Assembly (NCBI RefSeq): GCF_014873145.1
Contig: NZ_JADBEK010000001.1
Location: forward strand, 11,966,001 to 12,030,000
From: Nonomuraea angiospora
GTDB lineage: Bacteria > Actinomycetota > Actinomycetes > Streptosporangiales > Streptosporangiaceae
Direction of reading: 5' to 3'
DNA: 64,000 nt
Of this stretch, positions 1 to 12,207 are shown piece after piece (position 1 is the first letter of the stretch; each line of letters begins with the position of its first letter). The notes under the pieces were generated by a model. The model was not told the origin of the DNA, ran no database searches, and worked only from the letters and a program-made list of their open reading frames with translations. The position numbers and the translations under genes are program-made.

Positions 1-758
1 ACCTTGAAGGCCAGCATCGGGGTACGTTCGCTGGCGCCGTATGCGAGCAGGATGCGGCCGTTGTCCGTCAGCCCCTCGGCGGCGCGCGCCACGAACAGGC
101 CCGTGCCCTCCGGCGTGTACGGCGGGTCGGTGAGCGCGAGGTCGTGGTCGCGGGCGGACGCGGGCAGGCCGAGGCGCAGGTCGGCCCAGCGGGTGCGCAC
201 CCCCAGACGCTGGGCGTCGATGTAGGCCAGGATGCGCTCGTCGATGTCGACCACCGTGACGTCGGTCTCCGGATGGACCAGCTTGACGGCCAGCGAGGTC
301 AGGTCGTGGTCGCCCACGCACAGCAGGCGCGTGCCCGGGAGCCAGAAACGGGCGCCGAGCAGCAGCGCCCGCCTCAGGATCGTCTCGGGGGTGGCCGAGA
401 CGTGGTCGAGTACGTGGCGGGCGCGCGGGGCCCGGGCCACGAGGTCCTTGAGGCGGGTGAGCTCGGAGGCGTAATGGGGGAGCAGGTGGGCCACCGGATC
501 CTCCGGCGGCGGGGCCAGCGCGAGAAGGTCCTGGTAGTCGTTGACGTGGGTCAGCGGGATCCGGAACCCGTCGCCCTTCCGCTCCAGGGGGAGCTCGCGC
601 AGGAGCGTCTCGACGGTACGCCGGGACGTGGCGGTCTCCCTGACCAGATCGGCCAGCGTCCACCACTGGGCGTCGCACAGCAGGGTCAGGGCGTGCCGCA
701 ACCGCCTGCTGTCCGGCCCTGCCTCCGCGAGCAGGCGCTCCACCCCGTCACGCTCCAT
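1..758 (-). CDS. Bis-aminopropyl spermidine synthase-like protein, 3' end missing
   Basis: The gene runs off the left edge of the window, so about 252 N-terminal residues are visible. From an ATG at 758 the protein has an N-terminal winged-helix-like region (residues 1-60, with TLADLVRETATSRRTVETLL). A Rossmann-type methyltransferase fold follows, with LLCVGDHDLTSLAV (glycine-rich loop), VTVVDIDERIL (acidic strand-2 end) and the signature DLALTDPPYTPEG. The DPPYTxEG motif belongs to the BpsA/DUF43 family, which transfers aminopropyl groups from decarboxylated SAM to make branched polyamines in thermophiles. Actinomycete members are common but their product is not established to my knowledge, so a different aminopropyl- or methyltransferase activity is possible. 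Only a weak GGA precedes the ATG. It is transcribed away from gltB. Confidence 0.72.
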   Translation of the reverse strand, partial: MERDGVERLLAEAGPDSRRLRHALTLLCDAQWWTLADLVRETATSRRTVETLLRELPLERKGDGFRIPLTHVNDYQDLLALAPPPEDPVAHLLPHYASELTRLKDLVARAPRARHVLDHVSATPETILRRALLLGARFWLPGTRLLCVGDHDLTSLAVKLVHPETDVTVVDIDERILAYIDAQRLGVRTRWADLRLGLPASARDHDLALTDPPYTPEGTGLFVARAAEGLTDNGRILLAYGASERTPMLAFK

Positions 759-1604
759 CAGATCCGCGCGGAGGCGCCCGCCCGCCTCGGCCGGCGGAGG
801 AGTCCGCGCTCCCTCCCTCCAGATTTTGTCGGCGCATGCCGATAGCGTGATGGTCTCATTACCGAGCGTGGGAGGTGGCGGTGTCCGGGTCGTCCGAGTT
901 GCTGCCGCATCCCACCGGCGAGCAGGCGTCCGGCACGATCGATCGGCCCGGGTGTGAGGTCCACCGGCCCGCGTCCAGGGTCGATCCGCGCGGTCTCCAT
1001 CCAGGCGTGCCGGCGCTGGCGGTGCTCGCGTGTACGGTCGCCGGCATCCCCCGCGGGTGTTCTCGTCGTGGGCTCTGTGCGCACGCCGGTGTCGACGCCG
1101 GCGCGTCGATCATGCGTCGCGGGTACGGTGCGCATGACGTCGGCGCGTCGATCAAGCGGCGCGACGCTGCGCAGGCGGCTTGGCGAGAAGCCGCTCCCTT
1201 CGAGGAGCGGAGGAGTCACGAGGGCAACCCTATCGAGGCGCGAGGGCGGACAGCCCGGTCGCGGGGTCCGTGCGCGGCGCGCTCGGCGATCTTGGTGGCG
1301 GGGGGCGAACGGGGTGGCGTACGGGCGGATTGGCGGAGTTGGGGTTTGGGCGGGGGGTGGAGTGGGGACGAATCGCTCCCCGTGCCGCAAATCGTGGACG
1401 TGTGGCGGGAATTTCTTGGCCTACGTCCGGGGTTTGGGATAGGGAGTTCGGATGCTGGGATAGTGCCCCAATGTTCGCAATGCGGACGTGGCGGGCACCA
1501 TTCCGGCAGGGTGCGGTAACCTCTACCCACGATATGCAGCAGGGCCAACGTCGTCCCCGCCTGTAGCGCAGTTAGAGACAGACGATGACGACGGGAGGGA
1601 TTAA
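759..1604. other. Long intergenic region upstream of gltB
   Basis: No convincing gene is present. Open frames of 100-210 codons exist on both strands but are arginine-rich and overlap each other, as expected from GC bias. The stretch must carry the promoters of the leftward gene and of gltBD. It contains a 23-bp imperfect direct repeat (1099-1121 and 1141-1163, core CGGCGCGTCGATCA). A possible -10 (TAACCT, 1517-1522) lacks a recognisable -35. I saw no perfect GlnR-type box (GTnAC-N6-GAAAC). Confidence 0.5.
1099..1163. repeat. 23-bp direct repeat, period 42, upstream of gltB
   Basis: Two copies (1099-1121 and 1141-1163) share CGGCGCGTCGATCA followed by xGCGxCGCG and differ at two positions. 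They are 42 bp apart, an integral number of helical turns, so they could be paired binding sites. They could also be remnant duplication. Confidence 0.5.
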
Positions 1605-6110
<4,506 letters not shown>

Positions 6111-6125
6111 CCCGCCGTAATGAGC

Positions 6126-6145
6126 CGGCCCGCCATGGCGGGCCG
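6126..6145. other. 20-bp perfect palindrome between gltB and gltD
   Basis: The sequence CGGCCCGCCATGGCGGGCCG is its own reverse complement and lies 16 bp after the gltB stop. It has no trailing T-run, so it is more likely an mRNA-stabilising or attenuating hairpin, or a protein site, than an intrinsic terminator. Confidence 0.6.
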
Positions 6146-6186
6146 TGCTTGTCAACCACTGTTCAGGGTTAAGGGAGGCGTACCGA

Positions 6187-7665
6187 ATGGCTGACCCCAA
6201 GGGTTTTCTCACGCACGACCGGGAGCTGCCGGCGCGCCGCCCCGTGGACGTCCGCATCAGCGACTGGCGCGAGGTCTACCAGGACTTCTCGCAGGAGAAG
6301 CTGACCAAGCAGGCGGCCCGCTGCATGGACTGCGGCATCCCGTTCTGCCACAACGGCTGCCCGCTCGGCAACCTCATCCCCGAGTGGAACGACCTCGTCT
6401 ACCGCACCGACTGGCGCGAGGCGATCGAGCGGCTGCACGCCACGAACAACTTCCCCGAGTTCACGGGCCGGCTCTGCCCGGCCCCGTGCGAGGCGGCGTG
6501 CGTGCTCGGCATCAACTCCGACCCCGTGGCGATCAAGCGGGTCGAGGTCGAGATCATCGACCGGGCGTTCGCCGAGGGCTGGGTGACCCCCCAGCCCCCG
6601 GCCGTCAAGACCGGCAAGCGGGTCGCGGTCGTCGGCTCGGGCCCCGCGGGCCTGGCCGCCGCGCAGCAGCTCACCAGGGCCGGGCATGACGTGGTCGTGT
6701 TCGAGCGGGCCGACCGGATCGGCGGCCTGCTGCGGTACGGCATCCCCGAGTTCAAGATGGAGAAGCGGCACATCGAGCGCCGCCTGGAGCAGATGCGGGC
6801 GGAGGGCACCGAGTTCCGCACCGGCGTCAACGTCGGCGTCGACATCACCGCCGCCGAGCTGCGCGAGCAGTTCGACGCCGTGGTGCTGTCGGGCGGGGCC
6901 ACCCAGTGGCGCGACCTGCCGGTGACCGGGCGCGAGCTCAAGGGCGTCTACCAGGCGATGGAATACCTGCCGCTGTCCAACAAGGTCCAGGAGGGCGACT
7001 TCGAGACCGCGCCCGTCTCGGCCGAGGGCAAGCACGTCGTGGTGATCGGCGGCGGCGACACCGGCGCCGACTGCATCGGCACGGCGATCCGGCAGGGTGC
7101 CGCGTCCGTCACCCAGCTCGAGATCATGCCGCAGCCGCCGGCGAGCAGGCCCGGCAGCCAGCCGTGGCCGACGTTCCCGATCCTGTTCAAGATGGAGAGC
7201 GCCCACGAGGAGCTGGCCGACGGCGGGGGAGAGCGCGTCTACGCGGTCTCCACGACCGAGTTCCTCGGCGACGCCGACGGCAACGTGCGAGCGCTGCGGC
7301 TGGTCGAGGTCGAGGGGCCGCAGAACGGGTTCAAGCCGATCCCGGGCACCGAGCGGGAGATCCCGGCCGAGCTGGTGACGCTGTCGATGGGCTTCCTCGG
7401 CCCGGAGAAGGGCTCGCTGCTGCAGGACCTGGCCGAGGTCGGCGGTGACGGCTTCTACGACGCGCGGGGCAACGTCTCGCGTGACAAGACGTACATGTCC
7501 AAGGTGGACGGCGTCTTCGTGGCCGGCGACATGGGCCGCGGGCAGTCGCTCATCGTGTGGGCCATCGCCGAGGGGCGGGCCGCCGCCTCGGGCGTGGATC
7601 GGTACCTGACCGGGGAGACGGCGCTGCCGTACCCGATCCTGCCGACCGCGCGGCCGCTGGTGTAA
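6187..7665 (+). CDS. gltD: Glutamate synthase, small subunit
   Basis: This NADPH-oxidising subunit feeds electrons through FAD and two 4Fe-4S clusters to GltB. It has 492 residues from the ATG at 6187, chosen because AAGGGAGG sits at 6171-6178; an in-frame GTG at 6145 overlaps the upstream palindrome and is less likely. N-terminal cluster ligands are seen in CMDCGIPFCHNGCPLGNLIP and CPAPCEAACVLG. The FAD-binding loop is VVGSGPAGLAAAQQL and the NADPH-binding loop is VVIGGGDTGADC. The C-terminal FAD motif is VDGVFVAGDMGRGQSL. It is the second gene of the gltBD operon and is followed by a strong terminator. Confidence 0.98.
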   Translation: MADPKGFLTHDRELPARRPVDVRISDWREVYQDFSQEKLTKQAARCMDCGIPFCHNGCPLGNLIPEWNDLVYRTDWREAIERLHATNNFPEFTGRLCPAPCEAACVLGINSDPVAIKRVEVEIIDRAFAEGWVTPQPPAVKTGKRVAVVGSGPAGLAAAQQLTRAGHDVVVFERADRIGGLLRYGIPEFKMEKRHIERRLEQMRAEGTEFRTGVNVGVDITAAELREQFDAVVLSGGATQWRDLPVTGRELKGVYQAMEYLPLSNKVQEGDFETAPVSAEGKHVVVIGGGDTGADCIGTAIRQGAASVTQLEIMPQPPASRPGSQPWPTFPILFKMESAHEELADGGGERVYAVSTTEFLGDADGNVRALRLVEVEGPQNGFKPIPGTEREIPAELVTLSMGFLGPEKGSLLQDLAEVGGDGFYDARGNVSRDKTYMSKVDGVFVAGDMGRGQSLIVWAIAEGRAAASGVDRYLTGETALPYPILPTARPLV

Positions 7666-7678
7666 GTCAGTCGAAGAG

Positions 7679-7709
7679 GCCGGGACCGCTCAGCGCGGTC
7701 CCGGCTTTT
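7679..7709 (+). terminator. Intrinsic terminator of gltBD
   Basis: A perfect 11-bp stem, GCCGGGACCGC (7679-7689) with GCGGTCCCGGC (7695-7705), has a 5-nt loop and is followed by TTTT. It begins 13 bp after the gltD stop. Confidence 0.9.
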
Positions 7710-7711
7710 CA

Positions 7712-7836
7712 CGCGGGCGATGGTGCCGAGGACGCGCTGCGGTCTTTTCAGGCGCATTCGCGGGCTATCGCGTCAAGGACCCGCTGCGGCCTCTCCCGCG
7801 CATTCGCGGGCGATGGCGTCGAGGACGCGCTGGGAG
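7712..7836. repeat. Three 47-bp-period repeats at the 3' end of the XRE gene
   Basis: Three imperfect copies of about 31 bp start at 7712, 7759 and 7806 (core CGCGGGCGATGGCGTCGAGG). The copy at 7806-7836 codes for the last residues of the XRE regulator (RVLDAIAREC, reverse strand). The two outer copies lie past its stop codon and look like decayed tandem duplicates of its 3' end. Confidence 0.75.
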
Positions 7837-8624
7837 GCGGCGTCGGCGGCGCGGTAGATGACCAGCCGCTGGCCGGGGGCCTGGATCGGGGCCAGCACCT
7901 CGTAGTCGACGGTCAGCAGGCCCTTGACGGCGTGCCGCAGCCGCTTCTGGCCCCGGCCGTTCACCCGGACGTCGCGCAGCGCCCACAGGCGGGCGACCTC
8001 CTCGCTGCCGGCGGTGAGCTCGTCGACCAGCTCGGCCAGCGCCTTGTCATCGGGATGCGCCGCCCACGAGGCCCGCAGGTCGGCGATGCCCTCGCGCAGC
8101 GTGCGCTCCCTGTCGGGGAAGAAGTCGCGCAGCACCGGGTGGAGCATGCACAGCCACAGGCTGTTGCGCTGCTCCGGCGGCAGCGTGCCGAAGTCCAGCA
8201 TCAGCCCCGCCATCTCCGGGTTCCACGCGAGGATGTCGAAGCGGTGGTTGAGCAGCATGGCGGGCAGCGGCGACAGGTCGAGCACGAGCCGCGCCAGCGG
8301 GCCCGCCTCCTCCGCGGTGGGCGCCTGCCGGTTGGGGCGCTGGCGGGCCAGCTCGAACAGGTAGGCCCGCTCGTCCTCGCTCAGCCGCAGCGCGCCGGCC
8401 AGCGCCTCCAGCACCTCGGCCGAGGGACGCAGCCCGCGGCCCTGCTCCAGGCGGATCACGTAGTCGACGCTGACGCCCGCCAGCTCCGCGACCTCCTCCC
8501 TGCGCAGGCCCGGCGTGCGCCGCTGGGCGCGGCGGGCGGGCAGGGCGACGTCGCCCGGATCCAGGCGCTCGCGGCGGGTACGCAGGAAGGCGGCGAGCTC
8601 GCGGGTCTGGTCCACGGTGTTCAT
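7773..8624 (-). CDS. XRE-family regulator with MmyB-type sensor domain
   Basis: A 283-residue predicted DNA-binding repressor or activator. The N-terminal helix-turn-helix occupies about residues 15-75 (RRTPGLRREEVAELAGVS, then VDYVIRLEQGRGLRPS). It is followed by the MmyB-like ligand-binding domain at about 105-265 (PLARLVLDLSPLPAMLLNHR, then FDILAWNPEMAGL). This layout is typical of actinomycete regulators that sit head-to-head with an oxidoreductase gene, as here with the aldo/keto reductase starting at 8718. The ATG at 8624 is the first good start. The 93-bp divergent region carries nested palindromes. The inducing ligand is unknown. Confidence 0.9.
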   Translation of the reverse strand: MNTVDQTRELAAFLRTRRERLDPGDVALPARRAQRRTPGLRREEVAELAGVSVDYVIRLEQGRGLRPSAEVLEALAGALRLSEDERAYLFELARQRPNRQAPTAEEAGPLARLVLDLSPLPAMLLNHRFDILAWNPEMAGLMLDFGTLPPEQRNSLWLCMLHPVLRDFFPDRERTLREGIADLRASWAAHPDDKALAELVDELTAGSEEVARLWALRDVRVNGRGQKRLRHAVKGLLTVDYEVLAPIQAPGQRLVIYRAADAASQRVLDAIARECAGEAAAGP

Positions 8625-8648
8625 CCCTTCGATCCTACGACCGGCCTG

Positions 8649-8681
8649 CCTGGGAAGGCCCGTCCCAGGAAGAGCCTTCCC
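8649..8681. promoter_or_regulatory. Nested palindromes in the XRE/aldo-keto reductase divergent region
   Basis: CCTGGGA (8649-8655) is inverted as TCCCAGG (8663-8669). The overlapping GGGAAGGC (8652-8659) is inverted as GCCTTCCC (8674-8681). Lying between two divergent starts, this is the natural candidate operator for the XRE regulator; binding is inferred, not shown. Confidence 0.5.
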
Positions 8682-8717
8682 TTCCCCCTGGATCCCGGCC
8701 GGAGCAGCCTTGATGCC

Positions 8718-9779
8718 ATGACGACTCTTGACACCTACCGCCTGCTCGGCCGTTCGGGACTGCGCGTCTCGCCGCTCGCGCTGGGGACCATGACGTTCGG
8801 CACGGACTGGGGCTGGGGCTCGGACAAGGACGAGTCGCGGCGGATCTTCGACACGTACGTGGGCCGGGGCGGCAACTTCATCGACACCGCCAGCCAGTAC
8901 ACGGAGGGCACCGCGGAGACACTGGTCGGCGAGTTCGCGTCCGGGCGGCGCGAGGAGCTGGTGCTGGCCACGAAGTACACCATGGCCAGGCGGGCCGGCG
9001 ACCCGAACTCCGGCGGCAACCACCGCAAGAGCATGGTGCAGTCGGTCGAGGCGAGCCTGCGCCGGTTGAACACCGACTTCATCGACCTGCTCTACCTGCA
9101 CGCCTGGGACTTCACCACCCCGGTGGAGGAGATCCTGCGGGCCATGGACGACCTGGTCAGGGCGGGCAAGGTGCTCTACGTGGGCATCTCCGACGCGCCC
9201 GCCTGGCAGGTGTCGCGCATGCAGGCCATCGCCGACCTGCGCGGGTGGGCGCCGCTGATCGCCCTGCAGATCGAGTACAGCCTGGTCGAGCGGACCGTCG
9301 AGCGGGACCTCATCCCGATGGCCCGGGAGATGGGGCTCGGCGTCGTCCCGTGGTCGCCCCTGGCCGGCGGGGTGCTGACCGGCAAGTACGGGCGGGACGA
9401 CCTCGCCCAGGAGGTCTCCGCCGCCCCCTCCGGCACGCGCAAGAACGTCGCGGCGGCCAACGGGTCGCTGACCGAGCGCGCCCTGGACATCGCCGACGTC
9501 GTCAAGCAGGTCGCCGGCGAGCTCGGGGTCAAGCCGTCGCAGGTCGCGCTGGCCTGGACGACGCTCAACCCCGGCGTCACGGCGCCCATCGTGGGGGCGC
9601 GCACGACGGCGCAGCTGGAGGACAACCTGGGGGCCCTGGACGTGCGCTTCAGCGACGGCCACCTGGCCGCGCTGGAGGAGGCCAGCCGGGTGGATCTCGG
9701 GTTCCCGCACGAGTTCCTGGCCCGGCCGATGCCGCGCCACGTCATGCTGGGCGGCGTCACGCTCGACCTCACCCGCTGA
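8718..9779 (+). CDS. Aldo/keto reductase
   Basis: A 353-residue NADPH-dependent (beta/alpha)8-barrel oxidoreductase reducing carbonyl substrates; the substrate is unknown. The catalytic tetrad is visible: Asp and Tyr in FIDTASQYTEG, Lys in LVLATKYT and His in LLYLHAWD. The cofactor-binding end has VPWSPLAGGVLTGKY and IVGARTTAQLEDNLGAL. The length and the LGRSGLRVSPLALGTMTFG N-terminus match the general-stress/YhdN-like AKR subfamily. It is divergent from the XRE gene, which probably controls it, and is followed by a GC-rich terminator. Confidence 0.93.
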   Translation: MTTLDTYRLLGRSGLRVSPLALGTMTFGTDWGWGSDKDESRRIFDTYVGRGGNFIDTASQYTEGTAETLVGEFASGRREELVLATKYTMARRAGDPNSGGNHRKSMVQSVEASLRRLNTDFIDLLYLHAWDFTTPVEEILRAMDDLVRAGKVLYVGISDAPAWQVSRMQAIADLRGWAPLIALQIEYSLVERTVERDLIPMAREMGLGVVPWSPLAGGVLTGKYGRDDLAQEVSAAPSGTRKNVAAANGSLTERALDIADVVKQVAGELGVKPSQVALAWTTLNPGVTAPIVGARTTAQLEDNLGALDVRFSDGHLAALEEASRVDLGFPHEFLARPMPRHVMLGGVTLDLTR

Positions 9780-9794
9780 GCCCCCGTCTCCTGA

Positions 9795-9821
9795 GGCGCC
9801 CGCCCGTACGGCGGGCGCCTT
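9795..9821 (+). terminator. Hairpin after the aldo/keto reductase
   Basis: A perfect 10-bp stem, GGCGCCCGCC (9795-9804) with GGCGGGCGCC (9810-9819), is followed by TT. It begins 15 bp after the stop codon. Confidence 0.8.
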
Positions 9822-9837
9822 CGGCATGTCCGAGGAA

Positions 9838-9870
9838 TTGCACACTCTGCAAGCCTTGCAGAGTGTGCAA
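9838..9870. promoter_or_regulatory. 15-3-15 perfect palindrome, probable TetR operator
   Basis: TTGCACACTCTGCAA (9838-9852) is exactly inverted as TTGCAGAGTGTGCAA (9856-9870), separated by GCC. The right arm begins with the -35 hexamer of the tetR promoter, so a bound repressor would block RNA polymerase. Autoregulation is inferred from position. Confidence 0.85.
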
Positions 9871-9884
9871 AGGTTGCGTACAGT
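9856..9884 (+). promoter_or_regulatory. Promoter of the tetR-MFS operon
   Basis: A -35 TTGCAG (9856-9861) and -10 TACAGT (9879-9884) are separated by 17 bp. The ATG begins 7 nt past the -10, so the transcript is probably leaderless. Confidence 0.7.
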
Positions 9885-9891
9885 GCAAGAC

Positions 9892-10473
9892 ATGGAGAGT
9901 CCACAGCAGCGTCGAGACCGTCGGCGGGCCGAGAAGCGGCAGGCCATCAGGGTGGCCGCGGTGAAGCTCGCGCTCGACGAGGGGATCGAGGCCGCGACCG
10001 TGGAGGCGATCAGCGCGGCGGCCGACATCTCGCCGCGCACCTTCTTCAACTACTTCGCCTCCAAGGAGGAGGCGCTCGTCATGGAGCCGCTGTGGCACCC
10101 CGAGGAGCTCGTCGGCATGCTCACGGAACGGCCCGCCGACGAGCCCGCCTTCCAGTCGCTCAAAACGGTGATGCGGACCTTCTCCGTCCGGAGCCAGCGG
10201 ATCTGGGCGGACCTGGAGCCGTTCATGGAGCTGCGCAAGCGCCACCCCGAACTGGCCGCCAGGTCCAGGGCGGCCGACGAGACGAAGATCATGGAAACGC
10301 TCTTCGAGGCCGTCAGGAGCCGTCCGGGCGTCACCAGCCCCATGCACGCCAGGCTGCTCATCGTGGCGTCGTTCGGCGCGGCCATCTCGGCGATCCAGGA
10401 GGCGACGGCCTGCGGCGGCTCGGTGGAGGACCTGCTCGAAGAGGCGTTCACGCTGCTGGAGAACGGACTCTGA
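9892..10473 (+). CDS. TetR-family repressor
   Basis: A 193-residue regulator. The HTH lies at about residues 25-65 (AVKLALDEGIEAATVEAISA, then AADISPRTFFNYFASKEEAL), the typical TetR N-terminus. The C-terminal ligand domain is variable, so the inducer is unknown. The ATG at 9892 was chosen over one at 9826 because the upstream one lies before the palindrome and promoter. An MFS drug exporter starts 86 bp downstream, the usual arrangement in which the repressor senses a toxic compound exported by the pump. Confidence 0.93.
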   Translation: MESPQQRRDRRRAEKRQAIRVAAVKLALDEGIEAATVEAISAAADISPRTFFNYFASKEEALVMEPLWHPEELVGMLTERPADEPAFQSLKTVMRTFSVRSQRIWADLEPFMELRKRHPELAARSRAADETKIMETLFEAVRSRPGVTSPMHARLLIVASFGAAISAIQEATACGGSVEDLLEEAFTLLENGL

Positions 10474-10559
10474 CCCCATAGGGAAAGCGGCGACCGGGGT
10501 GGCACCCCCGATCGCCGCCGATCACTCCTGCCCTCGCGAAAGAAGCAAGGAGACGACCA

Positions 10560-12074
10560 ATGCTATCCACAACCACACCCGAGGCCGCACCGCGGCGCTC
10601 ACTCTGGGTGAGCATGGGCTCACTCATGCTCACCATGTTCCTGGCCGCCGTCGACCAGACCGTCGTGGCGACCGCCATGCCGACCATCGTGGGCGAGCTG
10701 CACGGCCTGGAGAGCCTGTCGTGGCTGGTCACCGCGTTCGCCCTGACGTCGGGCATCGCCACGCCCCTCTACGGCAAGCTCAGCGACATGTACGGCCGCA
10801 AGAACCTCTACCTGTCGGCCATCGTCCTGTTCGTCCTCGGCTCGGCCCTGTGCGGGCTCGCGCAGTCGATGGGCCAGCTCATCGCCTTCCGGGCCTTCCA
10901 GGGCATCGGGGCGGGCGGTCTCATGGTGCTCACCATGACCATCGCCGGCGACCTGGTCACGCCCCGCGAACGGGCCAGGTACCAGGGCATCTTCGGCGGG
11001 GTCTTCACGCTGGCCTCGATCGCCGGGCCGATCCTCGGCGGCTACCTCACCCAGCACGTCTCCTGGCGCTGGATCTTCTACATCAACCTGCCGCTCGGCG
11101 TGATCGCGCTGGCCGTGGCGTTCGCCGTGCTGAAGCTGCCCAGGCGCGTCTCCCCGCACCGCATCGACTGGCTCGGCGCCGCGCTCATCTCCGGGCTGCT
11201 GACCTGCCTGACGCTGTTCGCCTCGTGGGGCGGCACCCTCTACGCCTGGTCCTCGCCGGTCGTCGTCGGGCTCGGCGGCGGCGCGGTGCTGCTGGCCGTG
11301 CTGTTCGTGCTGGTGGAGCGGACGGCGGCCGAGCCGGTGCTGCCGCTGCGGCTGTTCCGCGACCGGACGTTCACGATCCCGGTGGCCTCCGTCGTGCTCA
11401 TGGCCACCGCGATGCTCGGCGCGGCCACCTTCCTGCCCGTGTTCCTGCAGCTGGCCACGGGGGCGAGCGCGGCGGACTCGGGGCTGCTGCTGCTCCCGAT
11501 GATGGCCGGGATGGTCGTCTCGTCGACGCTGACGGGGCAGTTCGTGCACCGGTTCGGCCGGTTCAAGTGGTTCATGGTCGCGGGGACGGCGCTCGCCGGG
11601 GTCGCCGGGCTCCTGTTCTCCACCATGGACCTCGGGACCGGCGGGTTCGTCTCCGGCACGTACATGGCGCTCTTCGGGGCCGGGCTCGGCATGGTCATGC
11701 AGAACGTGCTGCTGGTCGTGCAGACCACCGCCGCGGCGGCGGACCGGGGCGCGGCGACCTCGGCCGTCACCTTCGCCCGGGGCGTCGGCGGAGCGGTCGG
11801 TGTGGCGGTGCTGGGCGGCGTCTTCAGCGGCAGGCTCGCGCCGGGACAGGCCTCGCTCACGCCCGAGGCCGTCCAGGCGCTGCCCGAGGCCGCGCGGCAC
11901 GCCACGCAGCTCGCCTTCTCCGACGCCATCAGCGGGGTGTTCGCGTGGGTCGGGCCGATCCTGCTGGCGGCCGCGGTGCTGCTGGCGTTCCTGAGGGACG
12001 TACGCCTGACCGACCAGGCCCCGTCCGAGCCGGTCGCGCAGGAGCCGGCCCCGGAGCCCGGCGTACGGGCCTGA
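10560..12074 (+). CDS. MFS drug/H+ antiporter, DHA2 family (14 TM)
   Basis: A 504-residue inner-membrane exporter. Motif A is GKLSDMYGRKNLY, and a motif D1-like segment is LAAVDQTVVATAMPTI near the N-terminus. The antiporter motif C-like segment is FTLASIAGPILGGYLTQ, followed by SWRWIFYINLPLG. The hydrophobic pattern fits 14 membrane helices, as in EmrB/QacA. A ribosome-binding AAGGAG lies about 8 nt before the ATG. It is co-transcribed with, and presumably repressed by, the upstream TetR protein. The exported compound is unknown. Confidence 0.94.
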   Translation: MLSTTTPEAAPRRSLWVSMGSLMLTMFLAAVDQTVVATAMPTIVGELHGLESLSWLVTAFALTSGIATPLYGKLSDMYGRKNLYLSAIVLFVLGSALCGLAQSMGQLIAFRAFQGIGAGGLMVLTMTIAGDLVTPRERARYQGIFGGVFTLASIAGPILGGYLTQHVSWRWIFYINLPLGVIALAVAFAVLKLPRRVSPHRIDWLGAALISGLLTCLTLFASWGGTLYAWSSPVVVGLGGGAVLLAVLFVLVERTAAEPVLPLRLFRDRTFTIPVASVVLMATAMLGAATFLPVFLQLATGASAADSGLLLLPMMAGMVVSSTLTGQFVHRFGRFKWFMVAGTALAGVAGLLFSTMDLGTGGFVSGTYMALFGAGLGMVMQNVLLVVQTTAAAADRGAATSAVTFARGVGGAVGVAVLGGVFSGRLAPGQASLTPEAVQALPEAARHATQLAFSDAISGVFAWVGPILLAAAVLLAFLRDVRLTDQAPSEPVAQEPAPEPGVRA

Positions 12075-12083
12075 GCCCGGTGC

Positions 12084-12113
12084 TGAGCGGATCCCGTACC
12101 TGGGGTCCGCTCA
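12084..12113 (+). terminator. Hairpin after the MFS gene
   Basis: TGAGCGGATCCC (12084-12095) pairs with GGGGTCCGCTCA (12102-12113) around a 6-nt loop, with one T-G wobble. It lacks a clear T-run. Confidence 0.65.
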
Positions 12114-12207
12114 GACACCTATAGGCCGAAATTTCCTCAGTAAGTTGCATCACCTGGTAAGTGTCGGGAAGATGCAGAATCTGCGGCACTGGGTGGATGG
12201 GGGAAGA

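Noticed and set aside
875..1519. 214-codon plus-strand frame in the gltB upstream gap
   Set aside because: No motif or ribosome-binding site, competes with frames on both strands, and composition is like random GC-rich DNA.
6145..6186. GTG start for gltD at 6145
   Set aside because: It lies in the palindrome and before the AAGGGAGG site that serves the ATG at 6187.
9826..9891. Upstream ATG for the TetR gene
   Set aside because: It precedes the operator and promoter, and the encoded residues are only the translated palindrome.
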